Assembly: GCA_904419525.1 (NCBI GenBank)
Contig: CAJFRT010000003.1
Coordinates: 1-64,000, forward strand
Length of the DNA stretch: 64,000 nucleotides
Source of the DNA: Candidatus Gallimonas merdae
GTDB taxonomy: Bacteria; Bacillota; Clostridia; Christensenellales; Borkfalkiaceae
Direction of reading: 5' to 3'
Part shown: positions 37,967-47,670 of the stretch, piece by piece
Layout: each line of letters opens with the position of its first letter
Numbering within the stretch: the stretch's first letter is position 1
The notes under the pieces: generated by a model
What the model saw: the letters and a program-made list of their open reading frames with translations, nothing else
The model's database searches: none
Told to the model about the DNA's origin: nothing
Translations under genes and position numbers: made by a program

Positions 37967-39955
37967 TCAGAGAACGAACTTTCCGTCCTCGACGCGCAGT
38001 TTCGCCGTAAGACGGATATCTTCGGCCGACGCGCCGACGCTGACCGTATACACGCCGTCCGTCACCGTCCAGGTATCCCGCGCCGCATTCCAGTGCGCAA
38101 ATGCGCGGAAATCCAGTCCCACGCGCACTTTTACGCATTTTCCGGCCTTGATCAGATCTTTGGAGAAGCCCTTGAGCTCCTTCTTCGGGCGATAGACGAG
38201 CGGGACGTCTTCCCCGACATAGACCTGTGAAACTTCCTTGCCGTCGCGGCCGGAGACGTTCTCCACAACATATTCCGCGATGACCCGGCCGTCTTCGAGC
38301 GAGAGGCGCAGATCGCGGTAGAAAAATTCGGAATAGCTCAGGCCGTGTCCGAACGGATAGAGCACGGGAACGTCGTACGTGTCAAAATAGCGGTATCCCA
38401 CATCGAGCCCTTCCTGATAGCGCGTTACCCCCGCACTGCGGAACGTGCCCGCCGCGGGAACGTCCTCCACAGCGAGCGGGAAGGTCTCGGAGAGCTTTCC
38501 GCTCGGATTGACTTTGCCCGTCAGAATATCCGCCAGCGCCTCGGCGCCGCCCATTCCGGGGAAGCCTGCATAGAGAATGGCTGCAACGCTGTCTTCCCAG
38601 GCGCTCATATCCACAGCCGCCCCCGCAAAGACGATGACGACCGTGTTGGGATTGCAGGCCGCCGAATCGAGAATGACGCGCTCCTGCACTTCGGGCAGGC
38701 GCATCGTCAGGCGGTCGCCTTCCTCAAATTCCACTCTTCCGCCCGTTCCGACGCAGACGATGTTCACGTCCGATTTTGCCGCATTGAGCACCGCCGTGCG
38801 CGCATTCTGCCTGAACGAATGAACGACGCTCACGCCGAATGCGGGCTCATAGGCACAGGAAAATCCGCGCGCGGTGAGCGCCGCGGGAAGATCGGCCGTG
38901 TTCTCCAGCCAACGAACCGCCGCGGAGCCGCCGCCCGAGAGATAGTCCGTCTGATCGGGCTTTGCGTAGATCCCGCTCACGGAGAGCAAAGCGTCTTTTT
39001 TGAGAGGAAGCACCCCGTTGTTTTTCAGAAGCACGATGCTCTCTTCCGCTATGCCGCGCGCAGCGGCCGCGCGCTCCGCTTCCGTGCGCTTGTTTTCCTT
39101 CCCCTTGCCCATTTCCTTCAGTCTTTGCACCAGCTGCAGAACGCGCCCGACGCAGACGTCAAGTTCGCCTTCCGTGACGCTGCCCTCCTGCAGATCGCGG
39201 GCGAGTTTCTCCATGCCCGCCTCTCCGTGCGGCATCTCCAGATCGAGCCCCGCCTTTACGGAAGCCGTCCTGTCGCGCACGGCGCCCCAGTCGGAGACGA
39301 CTGCGCCGTCAAATCCGCATTCATCGCGCAGGAAGTCAAATCCCTTCCGGTACTCCGCGGCATACTCGCCGTTGATGCGGTTATAAGAGCACATCACGGA
39401 GACGGGCTTCGCCTCGCAGACGATCTCAAAAGGCCTGTAATACAGCTCGCGGAGCGTGCGCTCATCGACGTCGCTCGTCTGATGCAGGCGGTCATATTCC
39501 AGATTGTTGCAGCAGAAATGTTTGAGGCATACGCCGATGCCGGAATCCTGCACCCCTTCGACATACGCCTTTGCAAGCGTGCCCGCAAGCTGAGGATCCT
39601 CCGAAAAATATTCAAAGTTGCGCCCGTTCAGCGGGTGCCGCTTGATGTTCACACCGGGCGCCAGCAGCAATTCCACGCCGCGGTCACGGCAGTCGTCTGC
39701 AAGGCATTCACCCATGACCCTTGCGCACTCCGGATTCCAGGTATTTGCAAGCGCCTGAATGGAGGGATAGGCAACGGCAGGAATCGTGAACGTTTTTCCG
39801 TCCTCTCCCGTCCGCTCCGTCCGAAGGCCCACGGGCCCGTCCGACATCGTGATGTTGGGGATCTTTCCGTCCAGGTCGTCCGTGTGCCAAAAATCTTTTC
39901 CGGTCAGAAGACGGATCTTTTCCTGAACCGTGAGTGTTGCTGTCGTCTTCTTCAT
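37967..39955 (-). CDS. Glycoside hydrolase family 3 (beta-glucosidase-like)
   Basis: APGVNIKRHPLNGRNFEYFSEDPQLAGTLAKAYVEGVQDSGIGVCLKHFCCNNLE; VVSDWGAV; C-terminal fibronectin-III-like domain. Confidence 0.94.
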   Translation of the reverse strand: MKKTTATLTVQEKIRLLTGKDFWHTDDLDGKIPNITMSDGPVGLRTERTGEDGKTFTIPAVAYPSIQALANTWNPECARVMGECLADDCRDRGVELLLAPGVNIKRHPLNGRNFEYFSEDPQLAGTLAKAYVEGVQDSGIGVCLKHFCCNNLEYDRLHQTSDVDERTLRELYYRPFEIVCEAKPVSVMCSYNRINGEYAAEYRKGFDFLRDECGFDGAVVSDWGAVRDRTASVKAGLDLEMPHGEAGMEKLARDLQEGSVTEGELDVCVGRVLQLVQRLKEMGKGKENKRTEAERAAAARGIAEESIVLLKNNGVLPLKKDALLSVSGIYAKPDQTDYLSGGGSAAVRWLENTADLPAALTARGFSCAYEPAFGVSVVHSFRQNARTAVLNAAKSDVNIVCVGTGGRVEFEEGDRLTMRLPEVQERVILDSAACNPNTVVIVFAGAAVDMSAWEDSVAAILYAGFPGMGGAEALADILTGKVNPSGKLSETFPLAVEDVPAAGTFRSAGVTRYQEGLDVGYRYFDTYDVPVLYPFGHGLSYSEFFYRDLRLSLEDGRVIAEYVVENVSGRDGKEVSQVYVGEDVPLVYRPKKELKGFSKDLIKAGKCVKVRVGLDFRAFAHWNAARDTWTVTDGVYTVSVGASAEDIRLTAKLRVEDGKFVL

Positions 39956-39998
39956 GTTTTTTCTCCTGTATTTTGAAAAATATGACAATGATACAGCT

Positions 39999-40027
39999 AT
40001 TATAATGGATAGACGTCAAAAAATCAA
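39999..40027 (-). promoter_or_regulatory. Candidate promoter for GH3-GH31 genes
   Basis: On - strand TTGATT-17 nt-TATAAT. Confidence 0.55.
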
Positions 40028-40102
40028 TACCCTGCCCCGTTTTTCCGTAATCTTTATGCAAAAAAACGAACAATTTGATGTTTTGACAGGATAAATGTCC
40101 GA

Positions 40103-40131
40103 TTGACAAAAATCTGCAGGCGTGTTATAGT
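40103..40131 (+). promoter_or_regulatory. Promoter for D-2-hydroxyacid dehydrogenase
   Basis: TTGACA-17 nt-TATAGT, 20 nt before the ATG. Confidence 0.65.
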
Positions 40132-40151
40132 TATCCGGAGAGGATACCATC

Positions 40152-41132
40152 ATGAAGATCATATCATTTGAGACGAAAGACTATGAACTTGCCGACTTTG
40201 CACATGCCGGAGAATACGGACTGGACGTCACTCTGTGCGACAAAGAACTGACCGCCGACAATGTTGCCATGGTGCAGGGATTTGAGGGCGTGACGACCCT
40301 GGGATTCAGCGATCTCCGGGCGCCCATGCTCGGCGAATTGGCCCGCCGCGGCGTAAAATATCTCGCTACCCGCACCGTCGGGTTCAACCACATCGACCTT
40401 GACGCCGCACGGCAATGCGGGATCCGCGTCAGCAATGCAAGTTATGAACCGTACAACGTTGCCGACTTCACCGTCATGCTCATGCTGATGCTCCTGCGCA
40501 AGGCCAAGATCTCCGTCTGCCGCGCGCTCGTCAACGATTTCTCGCTCGACGGCATGTGCGGCAAAGAAATGCGCAATCTCACCGTGGGCATCTTCGGCGC
40601 GGGAAAGATCGGCAGGACAGTCATACAAAACCTCTCCGGGTTCGGCTGCAAGGTGCTGTATTATGACCCGTTTGTTCCGGAAAACGGCATTCCGAATGCC
40701 GAATACGCAGACCCCGATGCCATCTACAGGACCTGCGACATCATCTCCCTGCATATGCCGCTGACGGATTCCAACCGCCATTTTATTGACGCCGCCGCCT
40801 TTGCCAAAATGAAACCGGGAGCATTGCTGGTGAACACGGCCCGCGGCGGGCTGGTGGATACGCAGGCACTGACGGAGGCCCTGGAATCGGGACATCTGGG
40901 CGGGGCGGGCCTGGACACCATCGAGTCGGAAGAGGGCGTCGCACACATCGATCTGCGCGCACGGATCGTCAGCAAACGCGACATTTTCTACCTGAAACAA
41001 TTCCCAAACGTCATCTTCACGTCCCATTACGCATTCTTCACCGAGGAGGCGGCCTCCGCCATGGTGCGGTGCGCCCTGAAGAGCTTATCCTGCTTTGAGA
41101 GCGGAACAGAAAATCCCTATGAGATCAGATAA
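40152..41132 (+). CDS. D-isomer-specific 2-hydroxyacid (D-lactate) dehydrogenase, VanH-like
   Basis: VKYLATRTVGFNHIDLDAARQCGIRVSNASYEPYNVADFTVMLMLMLLRKAK; VGIFGAGKIGRTVIQNLSGFGCKVLYYD; LVNTARGGLVDTQAL. Confidence 0.9.
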   Translation: MKIISFETKDYELADFAHAGEYGLDVTLCDKELTADNVAMVQGFEGVTTLGFSDLRAPMLGELARRGVKYLATRTVGFNHIDLDAARQCGIRVSNASYEPYNVADFTVMLMLMLLRKAKISVCRALVNDFSLDGMCGKEMRNLTVGIFGAGKIGRTVIQNLSGFGCKVLYYDPFVPENGIPNAEYADPDAIYRTCDIISLHMPLTDSNRHFIDAAAFAKMKPGALLVNTARGGLVDTQALTEALESGHLGGAGLDTIESEEGVAHIDLRARIVSKRDIFYLKQFPNVIFTSHYAFFTEEAASAMVRCALKSLSCFESGTENPYEIR

Positions 41133-41142
41133 GCATGAACAT

Positions 41143-41175
41143 AAAAATCCCTGCGGCGCATACCGCAGGGATTTT
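41143..41175. terminator. Bidirectional terminator between convergent genes
   Basis: aaaaatccctgcggcgcataccgcagggatttt. Confidence 0.85.
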
Positions 41176-41176
41176 G

Positions 41177-42241
41177 TTACAGATCGACCGAACGTCCGGT
41201 CGCGGCAGACAGATAGATCGCGTCCAGGATTTTCATGACCGCCACGCCGTCCTCGGCAATGGACAGGACGCTCCCGTCGTCATGGAGAACGGCATTGACA
41301 AAATGATCGATCTCCCGCTCGAACAATCCGTCAAAGGACAGAGCCGTTGCCCGATCCAGCGTCGTATTGGTGAGATATCCGCAGCTGTCCGAAAAGATCT
41401 CCAGTTCGGGGTCAAGGCACATGCCGCCGCGCGTTCCGAACAGCTCCACTTTTCCCACGTCTTTTTTCAGGTTGAGGCAGAAACTTGCCTCAACGCTCAG
41501 CACCGCCCCGTTATCATAGCGGACGAGTGCGGTCGCAAGATCTTCCACGTCGCAAAGATCCTCTTTCGACCTGCTCACGGAACTATAAGCGACCCCCTCT
41601 TTCAGGCCGCTGCGATTGCCGAGCTTGCGGAACGTTGCGCCGTAGACGGACACCGGCTTCGGATTTCCCATCAGATAGCGCGTCAGGTCGATCACGTGCA
41701 CGCCGAGATCGATCAGCGGCCCGCCGCCCGAGCGGCTCTTGTCCCCGAACCATCCGCCCGGATTCCCGTTCCGGCGCAGATAGGTCGCCTTGGCGTAATA
41801 GATCTCCCCGATCGACCCCGCGCCGATGAAATCCCGCATGATATCGGCATCGTTCCCGAATCTGCGCACAAATCCGATCATGAGCTTTCGTCCGCACGCC
41901 CTGGCCGTGTCGAGCATCTTCTGCGCCTCCTGCGCGTTCAGAGCCATCGGTTTTTCGCACAGGACGTCCTTCCCCGCCTGCAGCGCCATGATGCTGCAGG
42001 GTGCATGGGCGCTGTTCCAGGTGCAGACGCTCACCGCGTCAATCTCGGGCAGAGCCGCAAGCATCTCCGCCTCGTCCGTATAAAGACGGGTGATGCCGTA
42101 GCGTTTCCCCGCCGCTTTCAGGACCTCTGCGTTGATGTCGCAGAAAGCATACAGCTCCACATCGGGATTCTTCTGATAGGCGGCAATGTGCAGATTGGAA
42201 ATATTGCCCACGCCGATCACGGCCACTTTCAGCTTTTTCAT
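41177..42241 (-). CDS. Gfo/Idh/MocA-family oxidoreductase
   Basis: KLKVAVIGVGNISNLHIAAYQKNPDVELYAFCDIN; DVLCEKPMALNAQEAQKML. Confidence 0.93.
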   Translation of the reverse strand: MKKLKVAVIGVGNISNLHIAAYQKNPDVELYAFCDINAEVLKAAGKRYGITRLYTDEAEMLAALPEIDAVSVCTWNSAHAPCSIMALQAGKDVLCEKPMALNAQEAQKMLDTARACGRKLMIGFVRRFGNDADIMRDFIGAGSIGEIYYAKATYLRRNGNPGGWFGDKSRSGGGPLIDLGVHVIDLTRYLMGNPKPVSVYGATFRKLGNRSGLKEGVAYSSVSRSKEDLCDVEDLATALVRYDNGAVLSVEASFCLNLKKDVGKVELFGTRGGMCLDPELEIFSDSCGYLTNTTLDRATALSFDGLFEREIDHFVNAVLHDDGSVLSIAEDGVAVMKILDAIYLSAATGRSVDL

Positions 42242-42244
42242 TCG

Positions 42245-43081
42245 TTACTCCCTTACGCCGTAACTGTCAAGAAAACGGACGGCGTCGCCGATATCCTTCA
42301 AGGGATCTTCCCCGCATTCGCGTTCAATGGTCAGAAATCCCTGATAGCCGATCTCGCGAAGCGCGTTCAGATAGCGCTTCCAGTCCACGCCGCCCCTGCC
42401 GAGCGGTTCTTCGCGGATCACGTCCCAGCCGCATTGCTGCAAGCCGTAATACTGCGGCGCATAAAAAGCTTTTGTATCAAAGCTCCTGCATTGCCGCCCG
42501 TCTTTCGCATGCGTGTGTACGATGTAGTCGCGGAGCGTATAGACCGCCTGAACGGGATCGTCCCCCGCGCACATCACAAGGTTTGCGGGATCCAGATTGA
42601 CCGCCACCCCGTCGCTGCCGAGATCGTCCAGAAACTCTTTCAGAACGTCTGCGCGCTCGGGACCGGTTTCCACCGCAAAATGCCCGCCCGTCTGCTTTGC
42701 AAATTCCGCAAGTTCCCGGCAGACCGTATACATGCTTTCATACTGGACGCAATCCTTCGTTCCGGGAAGGACGCCGATATGCGTTGTGACAATGTTCGTT
42801 CCCAGCTCTTTCGCCATTTCAAGGATCCGCTTTTCCCGGTCGATCATGGCGCGATCCCGCTCGTAGTACATGGCGCAGCCGAAATCGCCGCATATCGCCG
42901 AAAAGCGAAGCCCCTCCCCTTCCACGAAACGCCGCAGTGCGGCGAGCTGTCCGCTGTCCGCATCAAACGGAAAAGCCTGTCCCGCATACGCCTGGATCCC
43001 GTTCAGCCCCAGCGCTTTGGCCGCGGCGACCGCCTCGGAAAGGGGTTTGCGGAAACTTTCAAGAACAACACCGATCTTCAT
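42245..43081 (-). CDS. Sugar phosphate isomerase/epimerase (TIM barrel)
   Basis: MKIGVVLESFRKPLSEAVAAAKALGLNGIQAYAG; GVAVNLDPANLVMCAGDDPVQAVYTLRDYIVHTHAKD; start trimmed. Confidence 0.9.
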   Translation of the reverse strand: MKIGVVLESFRKPLSEAVAAAKALGLNGIQAYAGQAFPFDADSGQLAALRRFVEGEGLRFSAICGDFGCAMYYERDRAMIDREKRILEMAKELGTNIVTTHIGVLPGTKDCVQYESMYTVCRELAEFAKQTGGHFAVETGPERADVLKEFLDDLGSDGVAVNLDPANLVMCAGDDPVQAVYTLRDYIVHTHAKDGRQCRSFDTKAFYAPQYYGLQQCGWDVIREEPLGRGGVDWKRYLNALREIGYQGFLTIERECGEDPLKDIGDAVRFLDSYGVRE

Positions 43082-43113
43082 CTGTTTTCCTCCTCTGGCG
43101 TTATCATAGCACG

Positions 43114-43144
43114 AAAAAACCCGCGGGACAATCCCGCGGGTTTT
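43114..43144 (-). terminator. Terminator between AraC regulator and downstream genes
   Basis: aaaaaacccgcgggacaatcccgcgggtttt. Confidence 0.8.
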
Positions 43145-43154
43145 GCTGACCATG

Positions 43155-43949
43155 TCAAAAGTTCGGATCATTCGGATACCGTTGCAGCGCCCTGTAAAAG
43201 GTATTCGGGCTGCAGAACCCCACCTGTTCCGCGATTTTGCACGCAGGGACGCCGGGCTGTTCCCGCCGCAATCTGTAATATTCGCCGATCCTGCACCGGT
43301 TGATATACTCCCGCAGCCGCATTCCCGTAAACCCGTTGAACAGTTCCGAAAGATAGGTCTTTGTATAGCCGAACCGATCCGCCAGGCTCTCCAGGGAGAT
43401 CGGCTTGCTGAAATTCTCATTGATATATTTCAGCACCTCGATGAACGCCTGCGTCGCTTTCGTATTTCTGACAGGCTCCAGCGGATACCACAGCCGCATC
43501 AGTCCGAGCAGCATGTCCGCAAACCCTTTTTTCAACGATCGATTTGCCGCCGCACGGACAGAATATGAAAAATCGAGAAATTCCCGGATCTTCTGAAATC
43601 CTTCGTTCGCTTGCATAAAGGACGGAAAGGCTTCTCTTCTGAAATCGTTGTAATCGTTCAGATAGCCGGAACTGATCAGAACGACATAGTACGTTGCACC
43701 AGGTTCGGGATTATAGTAGTGCGGCTCAAAACAGCGGGCAAACGTGATCTCCCCCGCACGGACCGTCCGCTCCTCCGTATTGATCCGGATCCGGCATTCT
43801 CCTTCCAGCATAAAGACAAATTCCACGCTGTCGTGAAAGTGCGGCAGCATGCAGTGAAGTTCATCTTCCGTGATACAGTTCTTCTGAAAGTAAATGTAGT
43901 CGGCGGCGTCCGCCCCTTTTTCATAAAATTCATACATGGAAGAATTCAT
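43155..43949 (-). CDS. AraC-family transcriptional regulator
   Basis: Cupin-like N-terminus; ISLESLADRFGYTKTYLSELFNGFTGMRLREYINRCRIGEYYRLRREQPGVPACKIAEQVGFCSPNTFYRALQRY. Confidence 0.93.
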   Translation of the reverse strand: MNSSMYEFYEKGADAADYIYFQKNCITEDELHCMLPHFHDSVEFVFMLEGECRIRINTEERTVRAGEITFARCFEPHYYNPEPGATYYVVLISSGYLNDYNDFRREAFPSFMQANEGFQKIREFLDFSYSVRAAANRSLKKGFADMLLGLMRLWYPLEPVRNTKATQAFIEVLKYINENFSKPISLESLADRFGYTKTYLSELFNGFTGMRLREYINRCRIGEYYRLRREQPGVPACKIAEQVGFCSPNTFYRALQRYPNDPNF

Positions 43950-43974
43950 TTTGCTTTTCCCGCGATACAATAGC

Positions 43975-44002
43975 AAAAAAGGCATCTTTGAAAGATGCCT
44001 TT
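43975..44002 (-). terminator. Terminator of tRNA-Thr
   Basis: aaaaaaggcatctttgaaagatgccttt. Confidence 0.75.
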
Positions 44003-44006
44003 GCTG

Positions 44007-44082
44007 TGGAGCTTCTGGTCGGACTTGAACCGACGACCTATTGATTACGAATCAATCGCTCTACCGACTGAGCCACAGAAGC
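44007..44082 (-). tRNA. tRNA-Thr (anticodon CGT)
   Basis: GCTTCTG acceptor, anticodon loop TTCGTAA, T-arm GTCGGTTCAAGTCCGAC, encoded CCA. Confidence 0.95.
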
Positions 44083-44161
44083 ACGTCTGTCCGCAGAACG
44101 GACACGCTCATACATTATATGAAAAATGCCGTGAAAAAGCAAGCGTTTTTTATATGGATTT

Positions 44162-45067
44162 TCATATTTTTTTCTTTTCGGGGACAAACAGACGCATTCT
44201 GCGCGGGAGCAATTCCACCGCGATCGTTCCGCGCATTCCCTCTTCGCCATCAAGGTCCCAGACGACGTCTTCCGCCGTTTCGATCCGGAAGCGGTCCCCG
44301 CGGAGCATGGCGATCTGTTTTTTGCGCACCCTGCCCCGGAACAAAAAGAGCGCGACAAGCGAAACATAGGCTCCGAGCCTGCGGAAAAACCCGGGACGTT
44401 CCTTCTGGCGTATGACCGCCATTTCAAGCATTCCGTCGCACATGCTGCCCCGGCTGTTGACATGCATGCCGGCGACAGACCGCCCGTTCATGGCAAGGAT
44501 CAGCACGGAATGCGTTTCAAGCACCTGCTCGCCGCACGTTATTTTCAGCGGAAACACGCGCAGGCGCAGTTCGTTGCGGAGCACTTCAAACGCGTAGGCA
44601 AGAATTCCGAAGCGTTTTTTGCTGGAAGGCTTGGCGGTGTAAGTCGCGCGCGTGAACGCGCCGGCCGCAGCCACATATATGGCATATCTGCCGCCGTTCA
44701 GACGCATGACGTCCAGCCGCTCCTCATGGCCGTTCAGAATCACGCCGAGCGCACCTTTCACATTGCGCGGGATCCCGAGAGAACGCGCAACGTCGTTGGT
44801 GGTGCCTCCCGGAATGTAGCCGAGCTGCACATCGCGTTCCCCGATCCCCTGCAGCACGCGGTTGAAGGTGCCGTCGCCGCCCGAAAATACGATGACGTCG
44901 TACTTTTCCGCCCCTTCCCGTGCATGCGCGGTCATGTCCTCGCCGCTGTCCGTGGCGATGATGTCCACCTCGTCAAAGCGCGTCAACAGAGTCTTTCGGA
45001 TATAGCCGATCTTTTTTGCGACTTTGCCCCTGCCGCTCGTCGGATGATACAAAAACAGGCAATTCAC
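44162..45067 (-). CDS. Diacylglycerol kinase-family lipid kinase (YegS/BmrU-like)
   Basis: LFLYHPTSGRGKVAKKIGYI; DVIVFSGGDGTFNRVLQGI; LGYIPGGTTNDVARSLGIP. Confidence 0.94.
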   Translation of the reverse strand: MNCLFLYHPTSGRGKVAKKIGYIRKTLLTRFDEVDIIATDSGEDMTAHAREGAEKYDVIVFSGGDGTFNRVLQGIGERDVQLGYIPGGTTNDVARSLGIPRNVKGALGVILNGHEERLDVMRLNGGRYAIYVAAAGAFTRATYTAKPSSKKRFGILAYAFEVLRNELRLRVFPLKITCGEQVLETHSVLILAMNGRSVAGMHVNSRGSMCDGMLEMAVIRQKERPGFFRRLGAYVSLVALFLFRGRVRKKQIAMLRGDRFRIETAEDVVWDLDGEEGMRGTIAVELLPRRMRLFVPEKKKI

Positions 45068-45087
45068 TTCTCTATTATACCCGTTTT

Positions 45088-46308
45088 TCAGCGGTTTTGC
45101 AAGCCGTTTTCCGTCGCTTCCCGATTTTTGCGGCGGCGCAGAATGTCCCCTGCCGCGAGCGGATAGGGGCAGGCAAACGTATAATGACCCTGCACCAGAC
45201 GCGCATCCCGGCAGGGCGCGCCCGCTTCGTCCCGCATGTCCGTCACACGGAACGCCTTTCCGAACGCATCGCCGGGCGAGAGCACTTCAAGCGTCTCCCC
45301 TTCATAGAAGCGGTTGCGCATTTCCGCGCATACGTATCCGTTTTCCGATGACAATACGGCGGCGACGAATTCGCACATTCCCGCCTCCTGCGAGCCGTCT
45401 GCAAGGACGGTATCGCGGTTTTCCCCGAAGGCATAGGCCAGGGTATAGGCGCGGTGATCGATGCAGTCAAGCTCGTCGGCGAGCCGCGCAGGGTCCCCTC
45501 CGTCGAGGAGCCTGCGGTAGGCGTTGACGACGGTCGCAAGATAATACTCGCTCTTCATTCTGCCCTCGATCTTGAACGAACACACGCCCGCCGCGGCGAG
45601 TTCGGGAAGATGCGCGCTCAGATTGAGATCCTTGCTGTTCATCACGTACGTGCCCCGTCCGTCCGCTTCCAGATCGCACCAGCCGTCCGCCTGTCTGCTC
45701 TGTATGCGATAGGCGCGGCGGCAGGCCTGCACGCATGCGCCGCGGTTGGCGGGACGCCCGTCCAGATAATCGGACAGGTAGCATCTTCCGCTGTACGAAA
45801 TACACATGGCGCCGTGTACGAACGCTTCGAGTTCCAGCGCGGGGCAGGCGGCATGGATCGCTGCGATCTCCGCGACGGAAAGTTCGCGGGCAAGCACGAC
45901 GCGGCTTGCGCCCAACTCAGAATAGGCGCGGGCGGCCGCTGCGTTGGTGACGTTCGCCTGCGTGGAGATGTGCACGGCAAGACGGGGCGCTGCCCTGCGG
46001 CAGAGCGCAAGCGCGCCGAGATCGGAGACGAGCACTGCGTCCGCATGCATTTCCTGTAAGGTGCGGAAGTATTCCTCCATGGCGGAAAGATCGGCGTTCC
46101 GCGCAAAAATGTTGACGGCGACATATACGCTTTTGCCCCTTGCGTGCGCATAGGCAATGCCTTCGGCGAGCTCTTCGTCCGTGAAATTATCCGAAAACGC
46201 GCGCAGGGAAAAAGATTTTCCGCCCGCATATACGGCGTCCGCGCCGAAGTTGATCGCACATTTCAGTTTTTTCAGATTGCCCGCAGGGGCAAGCAGTTCC
46301 GGTTTCAT
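45088..46308 (-). CDS. Peptidase U32 family protein
   Basis: MKPELLAPAGNLKKLKCAINFGADAVYAGGKSFSLRAFSDNFT; LELEAFVHGAMCISYSGRCYLSDYLDGRPANRGACVQACRRAY. Confidence 0.95.
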   Translation of the reverse strand: MKPELLAPAGNLKKLKCAINFGADAVYAGGKSFSLRAFSDNFTDEELAEGIAYAHARGKSVYVAVNIFARNADLSAMEEYFRTLQEMHADAVLVSDLGALALCRRAAPRLAVHISTQANVTNAAAARAYSELGASRVVLARELSVAEIAAIHAACPALELEAFVHGAMCISYSGRCYLSDYLDGRPANRGACVQACRRAYRIQSRQADGWCDLEADGRGTYVMNSKDLNLSAHLPELAAAGVCSFKIEGRMKSEYYLATVVNAYRRLLDGGDPARLADELDCIDHRAYTLAYAFGENRDTVLADGSQEAGMCEFVAAVLSSENGYVCAEMRNRFYEGETLEVLSPGDAFGKAFRVTDMRDEAGAPCRDARLVQGHYTFACPYPLAAGDILRRRKNREATENGLQNR

Positions 46309-46820
46309 TTTTTACCTCCGGGACGCACCATGTCCGCGATCGTGCGCGCGACATCTGCCGCCGCGAGTCCGTCCGTTCCGATCCTGACGCCGCCCATGTC
46401 CGCCGCATACAAAGGGATATAGGACAGGGCGCGCGCGATCACGTCGGCCTCTCTTCGGCCTTCCCGGACGTCGGCTTCCAGCCGCGCTGCAAGGGTCTGT
46501 TCCCCGGCCGTGAGTGTGAACAGACGAAATTCCGCCCCGCCTCCGATCCGGGAAAGAAGTTCGTCGATGATCTCCCTTTTCGGAAGCACCCAGGCAAAGA
46601 GCACCGTTTCGACGACAGAGCAGTTCAGAAAGGACCTCAGAAGATGCGCCGCATTGCCGAGCACAAGCTCCTTTGTCTCCTCGGTTACGGTAAAGGGCAC
46701 GAGATCCCAGCACCAGTCCCCGTCGAGATACGCACAGGGCGCAAGCAGTTTTTGCAGTTCCCGGCACACCGTGCTCTTGCCGACCCCCATCGGGCCGTTT
46801 ACAAAGATCAGCCGCTTCAT
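46305..46820 (-). CDS. P-loop kinase/AAA-family nucleotide-binding protein
   Basis: MKRLIFVNGPMGVGKSTVCRELQKLL (Walker A); start trimmed; overlaps flanking genes by 4 nt. Confidence 0.83.
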   Translation of the reverse strand: MKRLIFVNGPMGVGKSTVCRELQKLLAPCAYLDGDWCWDLVPFTVTEETKELVLGNAAHLLRSFLNCSVVETVLFAWVLPKREIIDELLSRIGGGAEFRLFTLTAGEQTLAARLEADVREGRREADVIARALSYIPLYAADMGGVRIGTDGLAAADVARTIADMVRPGGKK

Positions 46821-47398
46821 GATTCCCCCCTTACCGCCACCGCAAGGCCCTTTCCGACGGGCAGGATCTGCGTTGTGAAGGCGGGATCCGCCTGCAGATC
46901 GGCAAGAAATTCCGAGATGTGCCGCGCGAGCATTCTGCGCTTTGGCGGAACGCCGTCCGCAAAGAGAGACACATCGTCCGCGCAGAGCACGCCGCCGACG
47001 CGCAGCAGCCGCCTGCATTCGGGCAGAAAGCGCCTGTACTGCACTTTGGCGCAGTCGAGAAAGATCAGGTCGTATGTCCCCGTCAGGCGGGGCAGAATGT
47101 CCGCCGCATCCCCTTCCAGAAGCTCCGCGCGCGATGAAACGCCGAACGCGGCAAAATTTTCGCGCGCCGATGCAATGCGCCCTTTCTCCCGCTCGATCGC
47201 CGTCACGGACGGGACGCCGGAAAGCAGCAGCGCAATTGCGGTGAGCCCCCGTCCGGCGCCGATCTCCAGCACGCGTTCCGCAGAAATGCGCGCCGTTTCC
47301 CCGAGCAAAACGGCGAGGACACCGTCGCTCGCCGTGGGATCGCGTTCCTGCAATGCCGCCGCCCGCAGAGCGGCGAGTTGTTCCGTCCGACCGTTCAT
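46817..47398 (-). CDS. O-methyltransferase (SAM-dependent, class I)
   Basis: RVLEIGAGRGLTAIALLLSGVPSVTAIEREKGRIASARENFAAFGV; YDLIFLDCAKVQYRRFLPECRRLLRVGGVLCADDV. Confidence 0.9.
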   Translation of the reverse strand: MNGRTEQLAALRAAALQERDPTASDGVLAVLLGETARISAERVLEIGAGRGLTAIALLLSGVPSVTAIEREKGRIASARENFAAFGVSSRAELLEGDAADILPRLTGTYDLIFLDCAKVQYRRFLPECRRLLRVGGVLCADDVSLFADGVPPKRRMLARHISEFLADLQADPAFTTQILPVGKGLAVAVRGES

Positions 47399-47670
47399 TG
47401 TATCAACCGTAAAAACAGCCCGTGAAGCCGCGCAGGGTCAAGCCCTTCCGCCAGAAAGGCGGGTTTTGCCCCCGGATGCGGAACGCACAGCGGCATGTCC
47501 GCAAGACAGGCGCGCGAAGCGGGCGTATCTTTGAGAAAGAGCCGTCCGTCCTCAACGGTGCCGATATACCGTTCCCGGAAGTACACCAGCCACTCCCCCA
47601 TCATGGGGCGGAGCCGCACCTCGGGAATGCCTTCGACCAAGGCAACCGCAGCGTTTTTCGGTGTCCCCAT
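47395..47670 (-). CDS. TfoX N-terminal domain-like small protein
   Basis: 91 aa; VRLRPMMGEWLVYFRERYIGTVEDGRLFLKDTPAS pattern of TfoX/Sxy N-terminal domain. Confidence 0.75.
   Translation of the reverse strand: MGTPKNAAVALVEGIPEVRLRPMMGEWLVYFRERYIGTVEDGRLFLKDTPASRACLADMPLCVPHPGAKPAFLAEGLDPARLHGLFLRLIQ

Noticed and set aside
40152-41132. Vancomycin resistance locus
   Set aside because: Only a VanH-like dehydrogenase is present; no D-Ala-D-Lac ligase, VanX or VanRS genes adjacent.
36254-43303. Long + strand ORFs 36254-38230, 38345-39976 and 41135-43303 (658, 543, 722 aa)
   Set aside because: Antisense to GH31, GH3, Gfo/Idh and isomerase genes that have clear family motifs.
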